A DNA stretch of 64,000 bases from Nostoc commune NIES-4072 (GTDB lineage: Bacteria; Cyanobacteriota; Cyanobacteriia; Cyanobacteriales; Nostocaceae): positions 5,514,516 through 5,578,515 of the forward strand of contig NZ_BDUD01000001.1 in the NCBI RefSeq assembly GCF_003113895.1, read 5' to 3'. Shown one piece after another: positions 25,813 to 35,241 of this stretch. The notes beneath the pieces are model-generated. The model had not been told where the DNA came from. It searched no databases and saw only the letters and a program-made list of their open reading frames with translations. Position numbers and translations under genes: made by a program. How positions within the stretch are numbered: the stretch's first letter is position 1; each line of letters begins with the position of its first letter.

Positions 25813-27483
25813 ATGACCACAAATTCTTCACCTCAACTTTGGCTCTATGACACTACATTACGAGATGGCACTCAGCGCGAGGGGCTATCAGTATCGATAG
25901 AAGATAAGTTACGCATTGCTCGTAGACTCGATCAACTGGGAATTCCCTTTATTGAAGGCGGTTGGCCTGGAGCTAACCCCAAGGATGTACAATTTTTCTG
26001 GCAACTCCAAGAAGATCCGCTAAAACAAGCTGAAATTGTGGCTTTTTGTTCGACTCGCCGCCCCAATTCCACTGCTGCAACCGAACCGATGCTACAAGAT
26101 ATTTTGGCTGCGGGGACTCGCTGGGTAACGATTTTTGGCAAGTCTTGGGATTTACATGTCACAACCAGCCTCAAGACGACATTAGAAGAAAATTTGGCGA
26201 TGATCCGCGACACGATTGAGTACCTCCGTTCTCAAGGGCGTCGCATTATCTACGATGCCGAACATTGGTTTGATGGCTACAAGCACAATCGAGATTATGC
26301 TTTACAGACATTAGAAACTGCGATCGCATCTGGTGCTGAATGGTTAGTCCTTTGTGATACTAATGGTGGTACTTTACCCCATGAAATTAGCCAAATTGTT
26401 CAAGATGTGGTGAGGGTGACTGGGGAACTGGGGACTGGGGACTGGGGACTAGGGACTAGGAAAGACTCTTCCCAATCCCCAATCCCCCAAATTGGAATTC
26501 ACACTCATAACGATTCGGAAATGGCGGTTGCTAACGCAATAGCTGCCGTGATGGCAGGGGCAAAGATGGTACAGGGGACAATTAATGGTTACGGTGAACG
26601 TTGCGGTAATGCTAACCTCTGTTCATTAATTCCCAATTTACAATTGAAGCTGGGTTACAGTTGTATCACAGAAGACCAGCTAACACAACTTACAGAAGCG
26701 AGTCGTTTTGTGAGTGAGGTGGTCAACCTCGCGCCAGATGAACACGCTCCCTTTGTCGGACTTTCGGCTTTTGCCCATAAGGGCGGTATTCATGTATCAG
26801 CTGTGGAACGTAATCCCCTAACTTATGAACATATTCAGCCGGAACAAGTTGGAAATCATCGCCGCATTGTGATTTCTGAACAGTCTGGACTTAGCAATGT
26901 TTTAGCCAAAGCCCGCAGTTTTGGCATTGACCTCGATCAACTGAAGGCTGAAGCCAAGCAAATTCTCCAGCGCCTCAAAGATTTGGAAAGTGAAGGATTT
27001 CAATTTGAAGCAGCAGAGGCCAGTTTTGCGTTGTTGATGCATGAAGCTTTGGGAGGTCGCCAAAAGTTTTTTGAAGTCAAAGGTTTTCAAGTCCACTGTG
27101 ACTTGATTGAGGGGAAAGAAACTAGCAATGCTTTAGCTACGGTTAAACTCGCTGTTGACGGCAAAAATATTCTGGAAGCGGCGGAAGGTAATGGTCCCGT
27201 GGCAGCTTTGGATGCCGCTTTACGCAAGGCTTTAGTGAATTTTTATCCCCAAATAGCAACCTTTGATTTGACAGATTACAAAGTGCGGATTCTCAACGGA
27301 CATACAGGCACTGCGGCAAAAACCCGTGTTTTGGTAGAGTCGGGCAATGGTCGTCAACGCTGGACTACAGTAGGGGTTTCCACCAATATTTTGGAGGCTT
27401 CTTATCAAGCGGTGGTGGAAGGCTTGGAATATGGTTTGTTGTTGCACTCCCAAACAGAAGCAGCTTTGAAAGCTCCTAGTTGA
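25813..27483 (+). CDS. cimA: Citramalate synthase (CimA-type)
   Basis: CimA condenses pyruvate with acetyl-CoA to (R)-citramalate, opening a threonine-independent path to isoleucine. From the ATG at 25813 the protein has 556 residues. The N-terminal TIM barrel has LYDTTLRDGTQREG, the metal site IHTHNDSEMAVANA and NGYGERCGNANL; the C-terminal regulatory domain (about 410-556) resembles LeuA dimer domains. Length and the early RDGTQREGLS motif fit CimA rather than LeuA. Residues about 203-217 (GELGTGDWGLGTRK) are encoded by a tandem repeat at 26419-26460 and look inserted. Confidence 0.9.
   Translation: MTTNSSPQLWLYDTTLRDGTQREGLSVSIEDKLRIARRLDQLGIPFIEGGWPGANPKDVQFFWQLQEDPLKQAEIVAFCSTRRPNSTAATEPMLQDILAAGTRWVTIFGKSWDLHVTTSLKTTLEENLAMIRDTIEYLRSQGRRIIYDAEHWFDGYKHNRDYALQTLETAIASGAEWLVLCDTNGGTLPHEISQIVQDVVRVTGELGTGDWGLGTRKDSSQSPIPQIGIHTHNDSEMAVANAIAAVMAGAKMVQGTINGYGERCGNANLCSLIPNLQLKLGYSCITEDQLTQLTEASRFVSEVVNLAPDEHAPFVGLSAFAHKGGIHVSAVERNPLTYEHIQPEQVGNHRRIVISEQSGLSNVLAKARSFGIDLDQLKAEAKQILQRLKDLESEGFQFEAAEASFALLMHEALGGRQKFFEVKGFQVHCDLIEGKETSNALATVKLAVDGKNILEAAEGNGPVAALDAALRKALVNFYPQIATFDLTDYKVRILNGHTGTAAKTRVLVESGNGRQRWTTVGVSTNILEASYQAVVEGLEYGLLLHSQTEAALKAPS
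26419..26460. repeat. GGGGACT tandem repeat inside cimA
   Basis: Five GGGGACT/AGGGACT units lie in frame within the TIM barrel region just before the metal-binding HTHND motif. Confidence 0.85.
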
Positions 27484-27530
27484 TTAAAGTTACTATTTAG
27501 TGTAATGGAGGTTAAATGAGAACCTAGCTG

Positions 27531-27570
27531 TAGATAGAGGTAATTCCAGCTTCTAAATTACCTCTATCTA
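27531..27570. other. Perfect 15-base-pair hairpin between cimA and pdhB
   Basis: TAGATAGAGGTAATT (27531-27545) pairs perfectly with AATTACCTCTATCTA (27556-27570) across a 10-base loop. No T run follows on either strand, so it is not a standard terminator. It may stabilise or end the cimA transcript. Confidence 0.65.
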
Positions 27571-27705
27571 ACGGGAAAATAGCTTCGATATAGTGCTTAT
27601 GCGGTTCGTTTAAACAACCTAAACTCTAACTAGTGCGATCGCTCACCGTATTTGCGACAGCAGCACGATAAAATTCTAAAACTATAATCGTAATAAAAGG
27701 TCTAA

Positions 27706-28689
27706 ATGGCAGAAACACTATTTTTCAACGCCTTACGTGAAGCCATTGATGAAGAAATGGCGCGTGACTCCAGCGTATTCGTTCTCGGTGAAGATGTCGG
27801 ACACTACGGCGGTTCCTATAAAGTTACCAAAGACCTGTACCAAAAATATGGCGAACTCCGCATTCTAGATACCCCCATTGCCGAAAATAGCTTTACTGGC
27901 ATGGCAGTGGGAGCAGCGATGACAGGGTTACGTCCCATCATTGAAGGTATGAATATGGGCTTTTTACTGCTCGCCTTCAACCAAATATCCAACAACGCTG
28001 GGATGCTGCGCTATACTTCTGGCGGTAACTTTAAAATTCCGATGGTAATTCGCGGCCCTGGCGGTGTCGGACGGCAGCTAGGCGCAGAACATTCCCAGCG
28101 ACTAGAAACTTACTTCCAAGCTGTGCCAGGTTTGAAAATTGTTGCCTGCTCCACACCAAGAAACGCTAAAGGATTACTGAAATCCGCTATCCGCGATGAT
28201 AACCCCGTGTTGTTCTTTGAACACGTTTTACTTTACAACTTAAAAGAAGATTTACCAGAAGAAGAATACTTGCTACCTCTGGATAAAGCAGAAATGGTGC
28301 GTGAGGGGAAAGATGTCACAATTATTACTTATTCCAGAATGCGGCATCATGTGCTACAAGCAGTAAAGACTCTTGAAAAACAAGGATATGATCCAGAAGT
28401 TATCGATTTAATATCTCTAAAACCATTGGATTTTGATAGTATTGGGGCATCAGTACGTAAAACCCATAAAGTCATTGTTGTAGAAGAATCCATGCGAACT
28501 GCGGGTATTGGAGCAGAAGTCATCGCCTCAATCAACGATCGCTTATTCGATGAATTAGATGCGCCAGTACTGCGGCTGTCTTCCCAAGATATCCCCACAC
28601 CTTACAACGGCAACTTAGAACGACTAACAATCATCCAACCAGAGCAAATCGTAGAAGCTGTGGAAAAAATGGTAGCGTTGCGAGTCTAG
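27706..28689 (+). CDS. pdhB: Pyruvate dehydrogenase E1 component, beta subunit
   Basis: The 327-residue protein is the beta half of the alpha2-beta2 E1 enzyme that decarboxylates pyruvate for acetyl-CoA. It has the transketolase pyrimidine-binding domain ([55 protein letters not shown]) and the C-terminal domain with [15 protein letters not shown] and [13 protein letters not shown]. The alpha subunit is not nearby, as usual in cyanobacteria. Confidence 0.96.
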   Translation: MAETLFFNALREAIDEEMARDSSVFVLGEDVGHYGGSYKVTKDLYQKYGELRILDTPIAENSFTGMAVGAAMTGLRPIIEGMNMGFLLLAFNQISNNAGMLRYTSGGNFKIPMVIRGPGGVGRQLGAEHSQRLETYFQAVPGLKIVACSTPRNAKGLLKSAIRDDNPVLFFEHVLLYNLKEDLPEEEYLLPLDKAEMVREGKDVTIITYSRMRHHVLQAVKTLEKQGYDPEVIDLISLKPLDFDSIGASVRKTHKVIVVEESMRTAGIGAEVIASINDRLFDELDAPVLRLSSQDIPTPYNGNLERLTIIQPEQIVEAVEKMVALRV

Positions 28690-28808
28690 GGTCTAGGGAC
28701 TGGGGGCTGGGGACTGGAGACTGGGGAGGAGCAAGAGAAGAGTAACAATGCCCAATACCCCATGCCTAATCCCCAATTCCCGATCCCCAATGCCCAATGC
28801 CCAATGCC
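28690..28808. repeat. Tandem repeats between pdhB and secD
   Basis: GGGGACTGG units (28690-28727) are followed by CCCCAATGCCCAATG units (about 28748-28808). The two halves are of opposite base bias and can pair in part, so a hairpin after pdhB is possible. Confidence 0.75.
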
Positions 28809-28860
28809 CTAACTCTACAAAAGAGCGCTATTATAGCCTTTGTCAGTTGCGAGTTATGGT

Positions 28861-30273
28861 ATGCAAAGACAGCGATCGCTATTAATTTTGATTTTAGTCC
28901 TGATAATCGCCGCGATTACGGTGATTACCACAATTCCGATACCTCTTGGGCTAGACTTACGCGGAGGCTCACAGCTCACAATTCAGGTGAAACCATCAGC
29001 AGATATTCCCACAATCACCGAACGAGAATTGGAAGGTGTGAAGAAAGTTGTCGAAGGTCGGATTAATGGTCTGGGTGTTTCTGAGCCATTGATCCAAACC
29101 GTCGGCGCAGATAAAATACTGGTGCAACTCCCAGGAGTTAATGACCCAGAGCAAGCCGAACGGGTGCTAGGTGGTACGGCGCAGTTAGAATTTCGCACCC
29201 AAAAACCGAATACAGAAACCCAACTGTTTGCTTTTCAAACATCTAGAGCCGAATTGAAAGTCAAACAAGAAGAGTTGAGAAAGAGTACTGACAAAACAGC
29301 AATTGTCAAGAATCAAGAAGATTTGCAAAAAAATAATCAAGCGATCGCAGAATTGTTTGAAAGCACCAAACCACCTCTAATTGGCAAATACCTCAAGGAT
29401 GCTTATGGTGAACCCAGTCAAGGTAATAACTGGCATGTTGCCATTCGCTTCGACCAACAGGGTGGTCAACTGTTTGCCGATTTGACAAAAAATCTTGCTG
29501 GTACTGGGCGTAGCATTGGTGTTTTTCTAGACAATGAACTGATCAGCGCTCCTACTGTGGGTATAGAATTTGCCGCCACTGGTATTACTGGTGGTTCTGC
29601 CATCATTACAGGACGCTTTACCGCACAACAAGCCAATGACTTAGGTGTGCAACTACGTGGTGGTGCATTACCCGTACCAGTAGAAATTGCAGAAAGGCGG
29701 ACAGTAGGGGCAACTTTGGGTAAAGATAGTATTCAAAGCAGTATTTATGCTGGGGTTGGTGGTCTAACTTTAGTATTAATATTCATGGTGTTTTATTATC
29801 GATTACCTGGACTGATTGCGGATGTGTCATTAGTGATCTACTCCCTCTTAACTTGGTCAACCTTTGCTTTATTAGGCGTCACCCTAACTTTGCCCGGAAT
29901 TGCTGGTTTTATTCTCAGTATTGGGATGGCAGTTGATGCCAATGTGCTAATTTTTGAACGGACGCGAGAAGAATTGCGAGCTGGTAAATCTTTGTATCGT
30001 TCTGTGGAATCTGGTTTCTACCGAGCATTTTCTAGTATTTTAGATAGCAACGTCACTACATGGATTGCTTGTGCTGCACTGTTTTGGCTGGGGTCTGGTT
30101 TAGTCAAAGGCTTTGCACTAACCTTAGCTTTGGGGGTAGCTGTGAGTATGTTTAGCGCAATTACCTGTAGTCGGACATTGCTGTTTTTGGCAATTTCAAT
30201 TCCTTCTTTACGGAAGACAGAACTTTTCTGTCCAAACCTGCCAGCATCGAATAAGGCAGAGGTGGCTCGATGA
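28861..30273 (+). CDS. secD: Protein translocase subunit SecD
   Basis: SecD works with SecF to pull proteins through SecYEG using the proton gradient. I start at the ATG at 28861 (470 residues, [19 protein letters not shown]); an in-frame ATG-like start 21 bases earlier is less likely. It has the motif [18 protein letters not shown] after the first helix, the large periplasmic domain, and the RND-type membrane bundle with [28 protein letters not shown]. It overlaps secF by 4 bases. Confidence 0.96.
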   Translation: MQRQRSLLILILVLIIAAITVITTIPIPLGLDLRGGSQLTIQVKPSADIPTITERELEGVKKVVEGRINGLGVSEPLIQTVGADKILVQLPGVNDPEQAERVLGGTAQLEFRTQKPNTETQLFAFQTSRAELKVKQEELRKSTDKTAIVKNQEDLQKNNQAIAELFESTKPPLIGKYLKDAYGEPSQGNNWHVAIRFDQQGGQLFADLTKNLAGTGRSIGVFLDNELISAPTVGIEFAATGITGGSAIITGRFTAQQANDLGVQLRGGALPVPVEIAERRTVGATLGKDSIQSSIYAGVGGLTLVLIFMVFYYRLPGLIADVSLVIYSLLTWSTFALLGVTLTLPGIAGFILSIGMAVDANVLIFERTREELRAGKSLYRSVESGFYRAFSSILDSNVTTWIACAALFWLGSGLVKGFALTLALGVAVSMFSAITCSRTLLFLAISIPSLRKTELFCPNLPASNKAEVAR

Positions 30274-31256
30274 AACTGAGTATAAACAAATCGCGATCGC
30301 TTTGGTGGACTATTTCTGCTGTAATTATTCTCGCCGGGATCATCTCAATGGTGATTTCTTGGCAACAACCCAATATTCACGCACCCTTACGCCCCGGTTT
30401 AGATTTTATCGGTGGTACACGGTTGCAGTTTGTTCGAGATTGCACCAAACCAGGCAACTGTGACAAACCAATTGATATCAACGCTGTCCGGGAAGTAGCA
30501 AAAGCGCAGGGGTTAGGTGATAGCAGCATCCAACTTATCTCCGAAAATGGAGCAGAAAATGGTGTATCAATTCGGTCAAAAGATTTAAATGTCGATCAGC
30601 GCACCAACTTGCAAAATGCTTTAAGCCAACAAATTGGTGCTTTTGATCCGCAAAAAAACCAAATTGACTCCGTTGGCCCTACCTTGGGCAAAGAACTGTT
30701 GAGGTCTGGGCTATTAGCTCTGATAGTTTCCTTCATCGGTATTACTATCTATATGAGCTTCCGCTTCCAGTTAGATTATGCGGTGTTTGCGATCATTGCC
30801 CTATTTCACGATATTTTAATCACGGTAGGGGTATTCTCGATTTTGGGTTTGGTAGCGGGCATCGAAGTAGATAGCCTTTTTATCGTCGCCTTACTTACTA
30901 TCACAGGTTTCTCAGTCAACGATACAGTGGTGATTTACGATCGCATTCGGGAAACCATTAAAATCCATCCTGAACAGCCGATTGCCGAAATTGTAGATGA
31001 TGCGGTTAACCAAACCTTGACAAGATCAATCAACACGACCTTAACCGTGTTGCTAACATTATCTGCGATCTTTCTATTTGGCGGAGAAACACTAAGATTT
31101 TTCGCTCTAGCTTTGATTATTGGCTTCACGATGGGAGCTTATTCAAGTATTTTCATCGCCAGTACTCTCCTTACTTGGTGGCGAGAAAGGGGTGAATCCC
31201 AAGTGGTAGAAAGCTTAGAGCCGATTGATACATCTACCAGTTCCCAGGATAGTTAA
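30270..31256 (+). CDS. secF: Protein translocase subunit SecF
   Basis: The 328-residue partner of SecD has the first helix, the [13 protein letters not shown] motif, and a C-terminal bundle of five helices with [20 protein letters not shown], the counterpart of the Sec[11 protein letters not shown] motif. The ATGA overlap with secD implies coupled translation. It ends 71 bases before the next start. Confidence 0.96.
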   Translation: MKLSINKSRSLWWTISAVIILAGIISMVISWQQPNIHAPLRPGLDFIGGTRLQFVRDCTKPGNCDKPIDINAVREVAKAQGLGDSSIQLISENGAENGVSIRSKDLNVDQRTNLQNALSQQIGAFDPQKNQIDSVGPTLGKELLRSGLLALIVSFIGITIYMSFRFQLDYAVFAIIALFHDILITVGVFSILGLVAGIEVDSLFIVALLTITGFSVNDTVVIYDRIRETIKIHPEQPIAEIVDDAVNQTLTRSINTTLTVLLTLSAIFLFGGETLRFFALALIIGFTMGAYSSIFIASTLLTWWRERGESQVVESLEPIDTSTSSQDS

Positions 31257-31327
31257 ACTTGTGTGCATTTCACAATCGGTTTACTGATTTTGAATTGCTC
31301 ACATCTGCTTTGGAATTTTATTCCCCT

Positions 31328-31720
31328 ATGGATAAACAGGAAAAACCATTAATTACTGACCCATCATTTGCTCAACAAGTACAAAAACTACACCAGCTAA
31401 CAATATATGGTAGGTGGCTGTTTGTGGGCTTTTTGTGGCTCACCATTGCACCTGTTAGCTTGTGGGGTCTACGTACAGAAATTTCTCTGTGGCAACAATA
31501 TTTTACCTGGGTAGCGGTGCGATATGGACTCTTCTACCATCCACTGTCTACCTTTGGTTTAACCTTTTGTATTGGAATGACTGCTGCTGTTTTAGTTTGG
31601 CAAAGTCGAAATATCTTACTCGGACTACCAGAACAGGAAAAACAACGTTTAGAAAAACAAGTTTATCGGATACGTCAGCAGGGGCCAACTCATCCTTTAT
31701 GGAAGTGGGTTTGTCATTAA
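31328..31720 (+). CDS. Conserved membrane hypothetical protein
   Basis: From the ATG at 31328 this is 130 residues with two or three predicted membrane helices (about 29-48, 75-93) and a basic amphipathic tail (EQEKQRLEKQVYRIRQQG). The frame is open 69 bases further upstream to 31259, right at the secF stop, but that part does not look conserved. It probably shares the secDF transcript. Function unknown. Confidence 0.65.
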   Translation: MDKQEKPLITDPSFAQQVQKLHQLTIYGRWLFVGFLWLTIAPVSLWGLRTEISLWQQYFTWVAVRYGLFYHPLSTFGLTFCIGMTAAVLVWQSRNILLGLPEQEKQRLEKQVYRIRQQGPTHPLWKWVCH

Positions 31721-31823
31721 ATATTGAAATATTGGGATAAATGATTAAACTTTCTTTCTCGTTGCATATACATATACACGTACAGCATTTTCTAGCAAAA
31801 TATGGCTTAAATATACAAAGATA

Positions 31824-32315
31824 ATGCCAAAAGTGGATGCCATAATGAACGAGTCTCAGATTCAATTTAGCGATCGCAAGGCTGAAATTGACCTTTACCA
31901 ACTTCAAGAACTGTTAAATGTTTCAGCTTTTTGGGCAAAAGGTCGCAGTATTGAAGATTTAGGTATAGCCATTGACAACAGTGAGCCAGTGATTTTTGTC
32001 TGCCTTCGCGATCGACTCATTGGCTTTGCTAGAGCAACATCTGATGGCATATATCGCGCCACAATTTGGGATGTTGTGATTCATCCAGAGTATCAAAGTA
32101 GTGGATTGGGAAGCAAGTTAGTAGAAACCGTTTTGAGTCATCCCCGCATGAGGTCGGTTGAGCGCGTTTACCTGATGACTACTCACCAGCAGGGTTTCTA
32201 CGAAAAGATTGGTTTTCAACCCAATACCACCACTACGATGGTGCTACATAACCTACCTAACCGTGCTTTTGCTCCTCCTACTGAAGTTCAGCTTCAGGAA
32301 TCACTAGGGGCATAG
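31824..32315 (+). CDS. GNAT family N-acetyltransferase
   Basis: The protein (163 residues, or 156 from the second ATG at 31845) has the GNAT acetyl-CoA site in IWDVVIHPEYQSSGLGSKLVETVL and the preceding strand [16 protein letters not shown]. The pattern [18 protein letters not shown] is shared with the GNAT at 39275-39826, so the two are paralogues. This pattern belongs to the cyanobacterial and plastid GNAT group. Its 3' end overlaps the convergent kinase-like gene by 38 bases. Substrate unknown. Confidence 0.88.
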   Translation: MPKVDAIMNESQIQFSDRKAEIDLYQLQELLNVSAFWAKGRSIEDLGIAIDNSEPVIFVCLRDRLIGFARATSDGIYRATIWDVVIHPEYQSSGLGSKLVETVLSHPRMRSVERVYLMTTHQQGFYEKIGFQPNTTTTMVLHNLPNRAFAPPTEVQLQESLGA

Positions 32316-33198
32316 AGATTTGTAGTCTGCTAATCTCTTGATGTGGTTCCTTCGCAATGGTCGAGGGCAGGATTTCTAACTTTCCTCCCATAACTTCTAC
32401 CAGAGTCTGATTAATTAACAGCCTCATTCCTGGCGAAAGAGCAGCTTTTCCTTGGTCAATCTGGAGCGGCTGATCTTCAGATTTAATTAAATCAATCGGT
32501 TCGCTCCAGGGTATGGCATCGGTTGGTACATCCAACCAAATGTTTACAAAATTACTTGTAGGCGCTGTGCTGCTAGAAATACAGATGCTGCCTTCCTCCA
32601 TTTGATTAATGGCAGTATCTATTAAACTTATCAATATTTGGCGGAGCCAGAGGTAATCTGTCAAAACATAAATTTCTGGGTCGGCGGGTAACAATTCCAA
32701 GGGAAGATTGCGATTGGCCGCCAGCATATAAGTTAATTTATGAACTTCCTCTAAAACTTGGGCTAATGATCTGGGCTGAATATCTAATTTATTAGTACCG
32801 TGTTCAGTTCTAGCAACGCTGAGAATTTCATCCATCAACTTGAGTAGCTTTAGCGTTCGCTCGTAAGCTTGGGCAATAAATTCTCGCTCTTCAGCCGGGT
32901 CTTCACATAGATCCGACAAAATTAACTGATGTAAGCCGATCAGACCACTGAGGGGCGATCGCAATTCGTGGGTAGTCCGCGCCAAAAAACCACCTTTAAA
33001 CTGGCTCATTTCCCTTGCCATAAAGTATGCCAGCTGCGTTTGCTGTAGCTGTTGCGATATTGGTGGCATATCCTGTTGATCTAATGGCGCTACTGGGGAT
33101 GAGCTAGATGAAACATTAGGCGCTCGCACAAATAACTGACGGAAAATCACACCTAGTGCTATTCCTGCTCCTAGATATATCCAGTTGCTCCAATTCAT
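32278..33198 (-). CDS. Membrane histidine kinase-like protein with a degenerate ATPase domain
   Basis: The 306-residue protein has one N-terminal membrane helix (about 5-21), a dimerisation domain with a good H-box (TTHELRSPLSGLIGLHQLIL) and a C-terminal region that should be the ATPase domain. There the N box reads LIDTAINQM with no clear NxxxNA pattern, and no DxGxG (G1) or GxGxG (G2) motif is visible, so ATP binding looks lost or very divergent. It may act as a sensor or phosphate acceptor that needs a partner kinase. It is convergent with, and overlaps, the GNAT gene. Confidence 0.75.
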   Translation of the reverse strand: MNWSNWIYLGAGIALGVIFRQLFVRAPNVSSSSSPVAPLDQQDMPPISQQLQQTQLAYFMAREMSQFKGGFLARTTHELRSPLSGLIGLHQLILSDLCEDPAEEREFIAQAYERTLKLLKLMDEILSVARTEHGTNKLDIQPRSLAQVLEEVHKLTYMLAANRNLPLELLPADPEIYVLTDYLWLRQILISLIDTAINQMEEGSICISSSTAPTSNFVNIWLDVPTDAIPWSEPIDLIKSEDQPLQIDQGKAALSPGMRLLINQTLVEVMGGKLEILPSTIAKEPHQEISRLQISMPLVIPEAELQ

Positions 33199-33302
33199 AA
33201 TTTGGCAATTATTAACTTGTTAATTGACCACAACAGCGCAAACTAAAGTTCCAGATTTCTCTGTTGTTAAAACCAGCAAGACAATATTATAGCGACCTAT
33301 AT

Positions 33303-33917
33303 TTAGTTATCGCTGGAAATATCTAACTCTATCGCACCTTGCCGCAAAATCTGCCAATTTATTCCTGTCCATTTCGCAACGGTGGAAGGTACACCCACTC
33401 CTGATATTTCACCCTGGTATTCTAGGGTCAGAACATTAGGAAACTGAACCTCAATTTCTGCCATCGTTTGCAAAGGCGGCTGACCAGAAAAATTGGCGCT
33501 AGTAGTAGCAAGCGGGCCTGTTTGCGCCAAAATAGTTTGGGCGATCGCACTGTTTGGGACTCGAATACCAATTGTTGTTGGATCGATAGGGTTCATAACT
33601 TTTGGCACGCGTAGGCGTAGCCCGTCGTAGACATCGCTTGCTGGCAAAACTAACGTCAGCGCTCCTGGCCAATATTTATCTGCTACTTCTCGCCAAACTT
33701 TATACTCGTTCTCATCACCTTTAACATACGGCCACAAATCTTCAGCACTAGCAGCCATCAAAATCAAAGGTTTGTCTTGACTGCGTTGTTTCGCCGCAAA
33801 AATTAATGCTGCTTTTTCTGGTATCGCTGCAAGCGCAGGAACAGTATCCGTAGGAAAACTCACCAAAAGCCCAGCGCGTGCGCCAGCTATTAGATTTGTT
33901 AAAGAAACTTGAGTCAT
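33303..33917 (-). CDS. tsaC: L-threonylcarbamoyladenylate synthase
   Basis: This Sua5/YrdC-domain enzyme makes threonylcarbamoyl-AMP, the donor for t6A37 in tRNAs; the last enzyme, TsaD, is encoded at 42286-43335. From the ATG at 33917 it has 204 residues, with FPTDTVPALA, KQRSQDKPLILM, YWPGALTLVLPAS, GIRVPNSAIAQTIL and TSANFSG. Residues about 94-103 (SDVYDGLRLR) are encoded by a dispersed repeat at 33609-33637 that appears inserted in frame after LVLPAS. The frame extends 51 bases further upstream to 33968. Confidence 0.92.
   Translation of the reverse strand: MTQVSLTNLIAGARAGLLVSFPTDTVPALAAIPEKAALIFAAKQRSQDKPLILMAASAEDLWPYVKGDENEYKVWREVADKYWPGALTLVLPASDVYDGLRLRVPKVMNPIDPTTIGIRVPNSAIAQTILAQTGPLATTSANFSGQPPLQTMAEIEVQFPNVLTLEYQGEISGVGVPSTVAKWTGINWQILRQGAIELDISSDN
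33609..33637. repeat. Dispersed repeat inserted in frame in tsaC
   Basis: GCGTAGGCGTAGCCCGTCGT and following bases match the copy at 19443-19470 with few changes. This repeat is a frequent dispersed element in Nostoc-type genomes. Confidence 0.8.
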
Positions 33918-34047
33918 GTTTACTGACAATATTCGTCCACAAATTTTACTGTTGGTGCGGATGAACAAGGCTTTACCATGCTAAGAGCCTTGGTTTTGTC
34001 ATTTGTTCCTGATTAATACTCTTGCCGACAGTAGTCCATAAAGCCAA

Positions 34048-34170
34048 CTATTGGTCTAGCTCAATGCCAGAATCTATTACCCTAGCATATGACAAAATTT
34101 GTTCTGCAAGTGTGACTGGCACGCGAATTCTTCTGGTTTTGCCATTGTTCTCAATCTTGCATTTACAGAT
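34048..34170 (-). other. Short open frame after the three-gene operon, possible gene remnant
   Basis: A 40-codon frame reads IENNGKTRRIRVPVTLAEQI, then LSYARVIDSGIELDQ and stop. Its composition looks like real coding sequence, similar to small DNA-binding or antitoxin-like proteins, but it has no ATG; a GTG at 34122 would leave only 24 residues. It overlaps the end of the gene at 34163 in another frame. It could be a remnant of a fourth gene. Confidence 0.3.
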
Positions 34171-34561
34171 CTATAATTCGTGATTGTTTTGCCAGTAAAC
34201 CCGCAAGACGTTCAGCTGTAACTGCATCATCATTAACATCAGGTAGGCCAATTATATTAGCATGGTCTGAAGAGTCCTGTATCACATCTAACCCTAAATC
34301 TCGAATGCGTCCTACGTGCAAACTTGCTAGTGCAAAACACTTGTTAAACTTTGCCACACACTGCTTAGGCGAGCACTGTGCGGCAATATTAACTGAAAGA
34401 CCTTTTTCGTTTTTATTTTTACGTAAAAAAAAAGCATCGGCTTTTACTCTTTCTGTATCTTTATCTATCCATTGTTTTCTAAGCAATGCTCTGTAAACAA
34501 TGGCGCTACATGACAATGGCTCATATTCTTTCTTGCCACTAGTAGATTGTTCACCATCCAT
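34163..34561 (-). CDS. Uncharacterised protein, third gene of an overlapping operon
   Basis: I start at the ATG at 34561, whose A is shared with the TGA stop of the gene before it; this gives 132 residues (MDGEQSTSGKKEYEPLSCSA). It reads VYRALLRKQWIDKDTERVKADAFFLR, GLSVNIAAQC, VGRIRDLGLDVIQDSSDHANIIGLP and ends with a helix AERLAGLLAKQ. It has no signal peptide or membrane helix. I recall similar small proteins of unknown role; I cannot name the family. Confidence 0.7.
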   Translation of the reverse strand: MDGEQSTSGKKEYEPLSCSAIVYRALLRKQWIDKDTERVKADAFFLRKNKNEKGLSVNIAAQCSPKQCVAKFNKCFALASLHVGRIRDLGLDVIQDSSDHANIIGLPDVNDDAVTAERLAGLLAKQSRIIDL

Positions 34562-35241
34562 CACACCTGATTGAGCCAGTTTAACCAACTCGCTAAATTG
34601 AATCCTGTGACTTTATTGACAATATTATATTCTGAATCTTTCTCATGGTACAAATATACTTCTTTCTCGTGGTCACAGGGACAGATAAGACGAACTTCGG
34701 CTTCTGATTCAAGTTTAGTCCAGGTCAGTCGAATACCTCCTTCCTCATCCGTAGAGACAGACGCTTTTCTAAAAGAATCTTTCAAAAATTGTGATGCTTC
34801 AGTAATAATGCTCCACGCTTTATCAAAAGCATAAACAGTAGGCCTTACAATACCGTATTCATCTTCTTCATCTTCTTGCCAAAGTTCAATTAGGCGTTCT
34901 TGAGTAATTTTTAATGCCTCATTCGAGGAATTACTTGATACCGCAGAGCTAGATAGATATCTTTTGGAGAATATTTCAAAAGTATCTTGTTTTATAGGTT
35001 GGATATCTTCTTTTGATTTCTCAATAGATTTAATAATCGCTATGATTTTTGAAACTTTTTCTGATGTATAAACCTGAACATAAGCTGAACGTTTGCTAGT
35101 AACTTTAGTGTTTGTTAAACTATCAAAATTTGTAACACGATTAGGAATTAAAGCTTCAACATATCGTTTAATTGAATACTCAATAATACTTTCTTCTGTA
35201 TCTATTGCGGACTGGTTTTGTGAATCTAGTATAGCTATCAT
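34561..35241 (-). CDS. Uncharacterised protein, second gene of an overlapping operon
   Basis: The 226-residue acidic protein has a helical N-terminal and middle part (LIELWQEDEEDEYGIVRPTVYAFDKA and ITEASQFLKDSFRKA shown in part) and a beta-type C-terminus with GGIRLTWTKLESEAEVRLIC, EVYLYHEKDSEYNI and TGFNLASWLNWL. The start overlaps the first gene by 4 bases (ATGA). No known catalytic motif is visible. The C-terminal pattern recalls unnamed proteins encoded next to TIGR04255-like genes, a weak memory. Confidence 0.7.
   Translation of the reverse strand: MIAILDSQNQSAIDTEESIIEYSIKRYVEALIPNRVTNFDSLTNTKVTSKRSAYVQVYTSEKVSKIIAIIKSIEKSKEDIQPIKQDTFEIFSKRYLSSSAVSSNSSNEALKITQERLIELWQEDEEDEYGIVRPTVYAFDKAWSIITEASQFLKDSFRKASVSTDEEGGIRLTWTKLESEAEVRLICPCDHEKEVYLYHEKDSEYNIVNKVTGFNLASWLNWLNQV

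Noticed and set aside
32278..33198. Pseudogene call for the degenerate kinase
   Set aside because: The frame is intact over 306 residues with a sound H-box, so it may be functional in another way.
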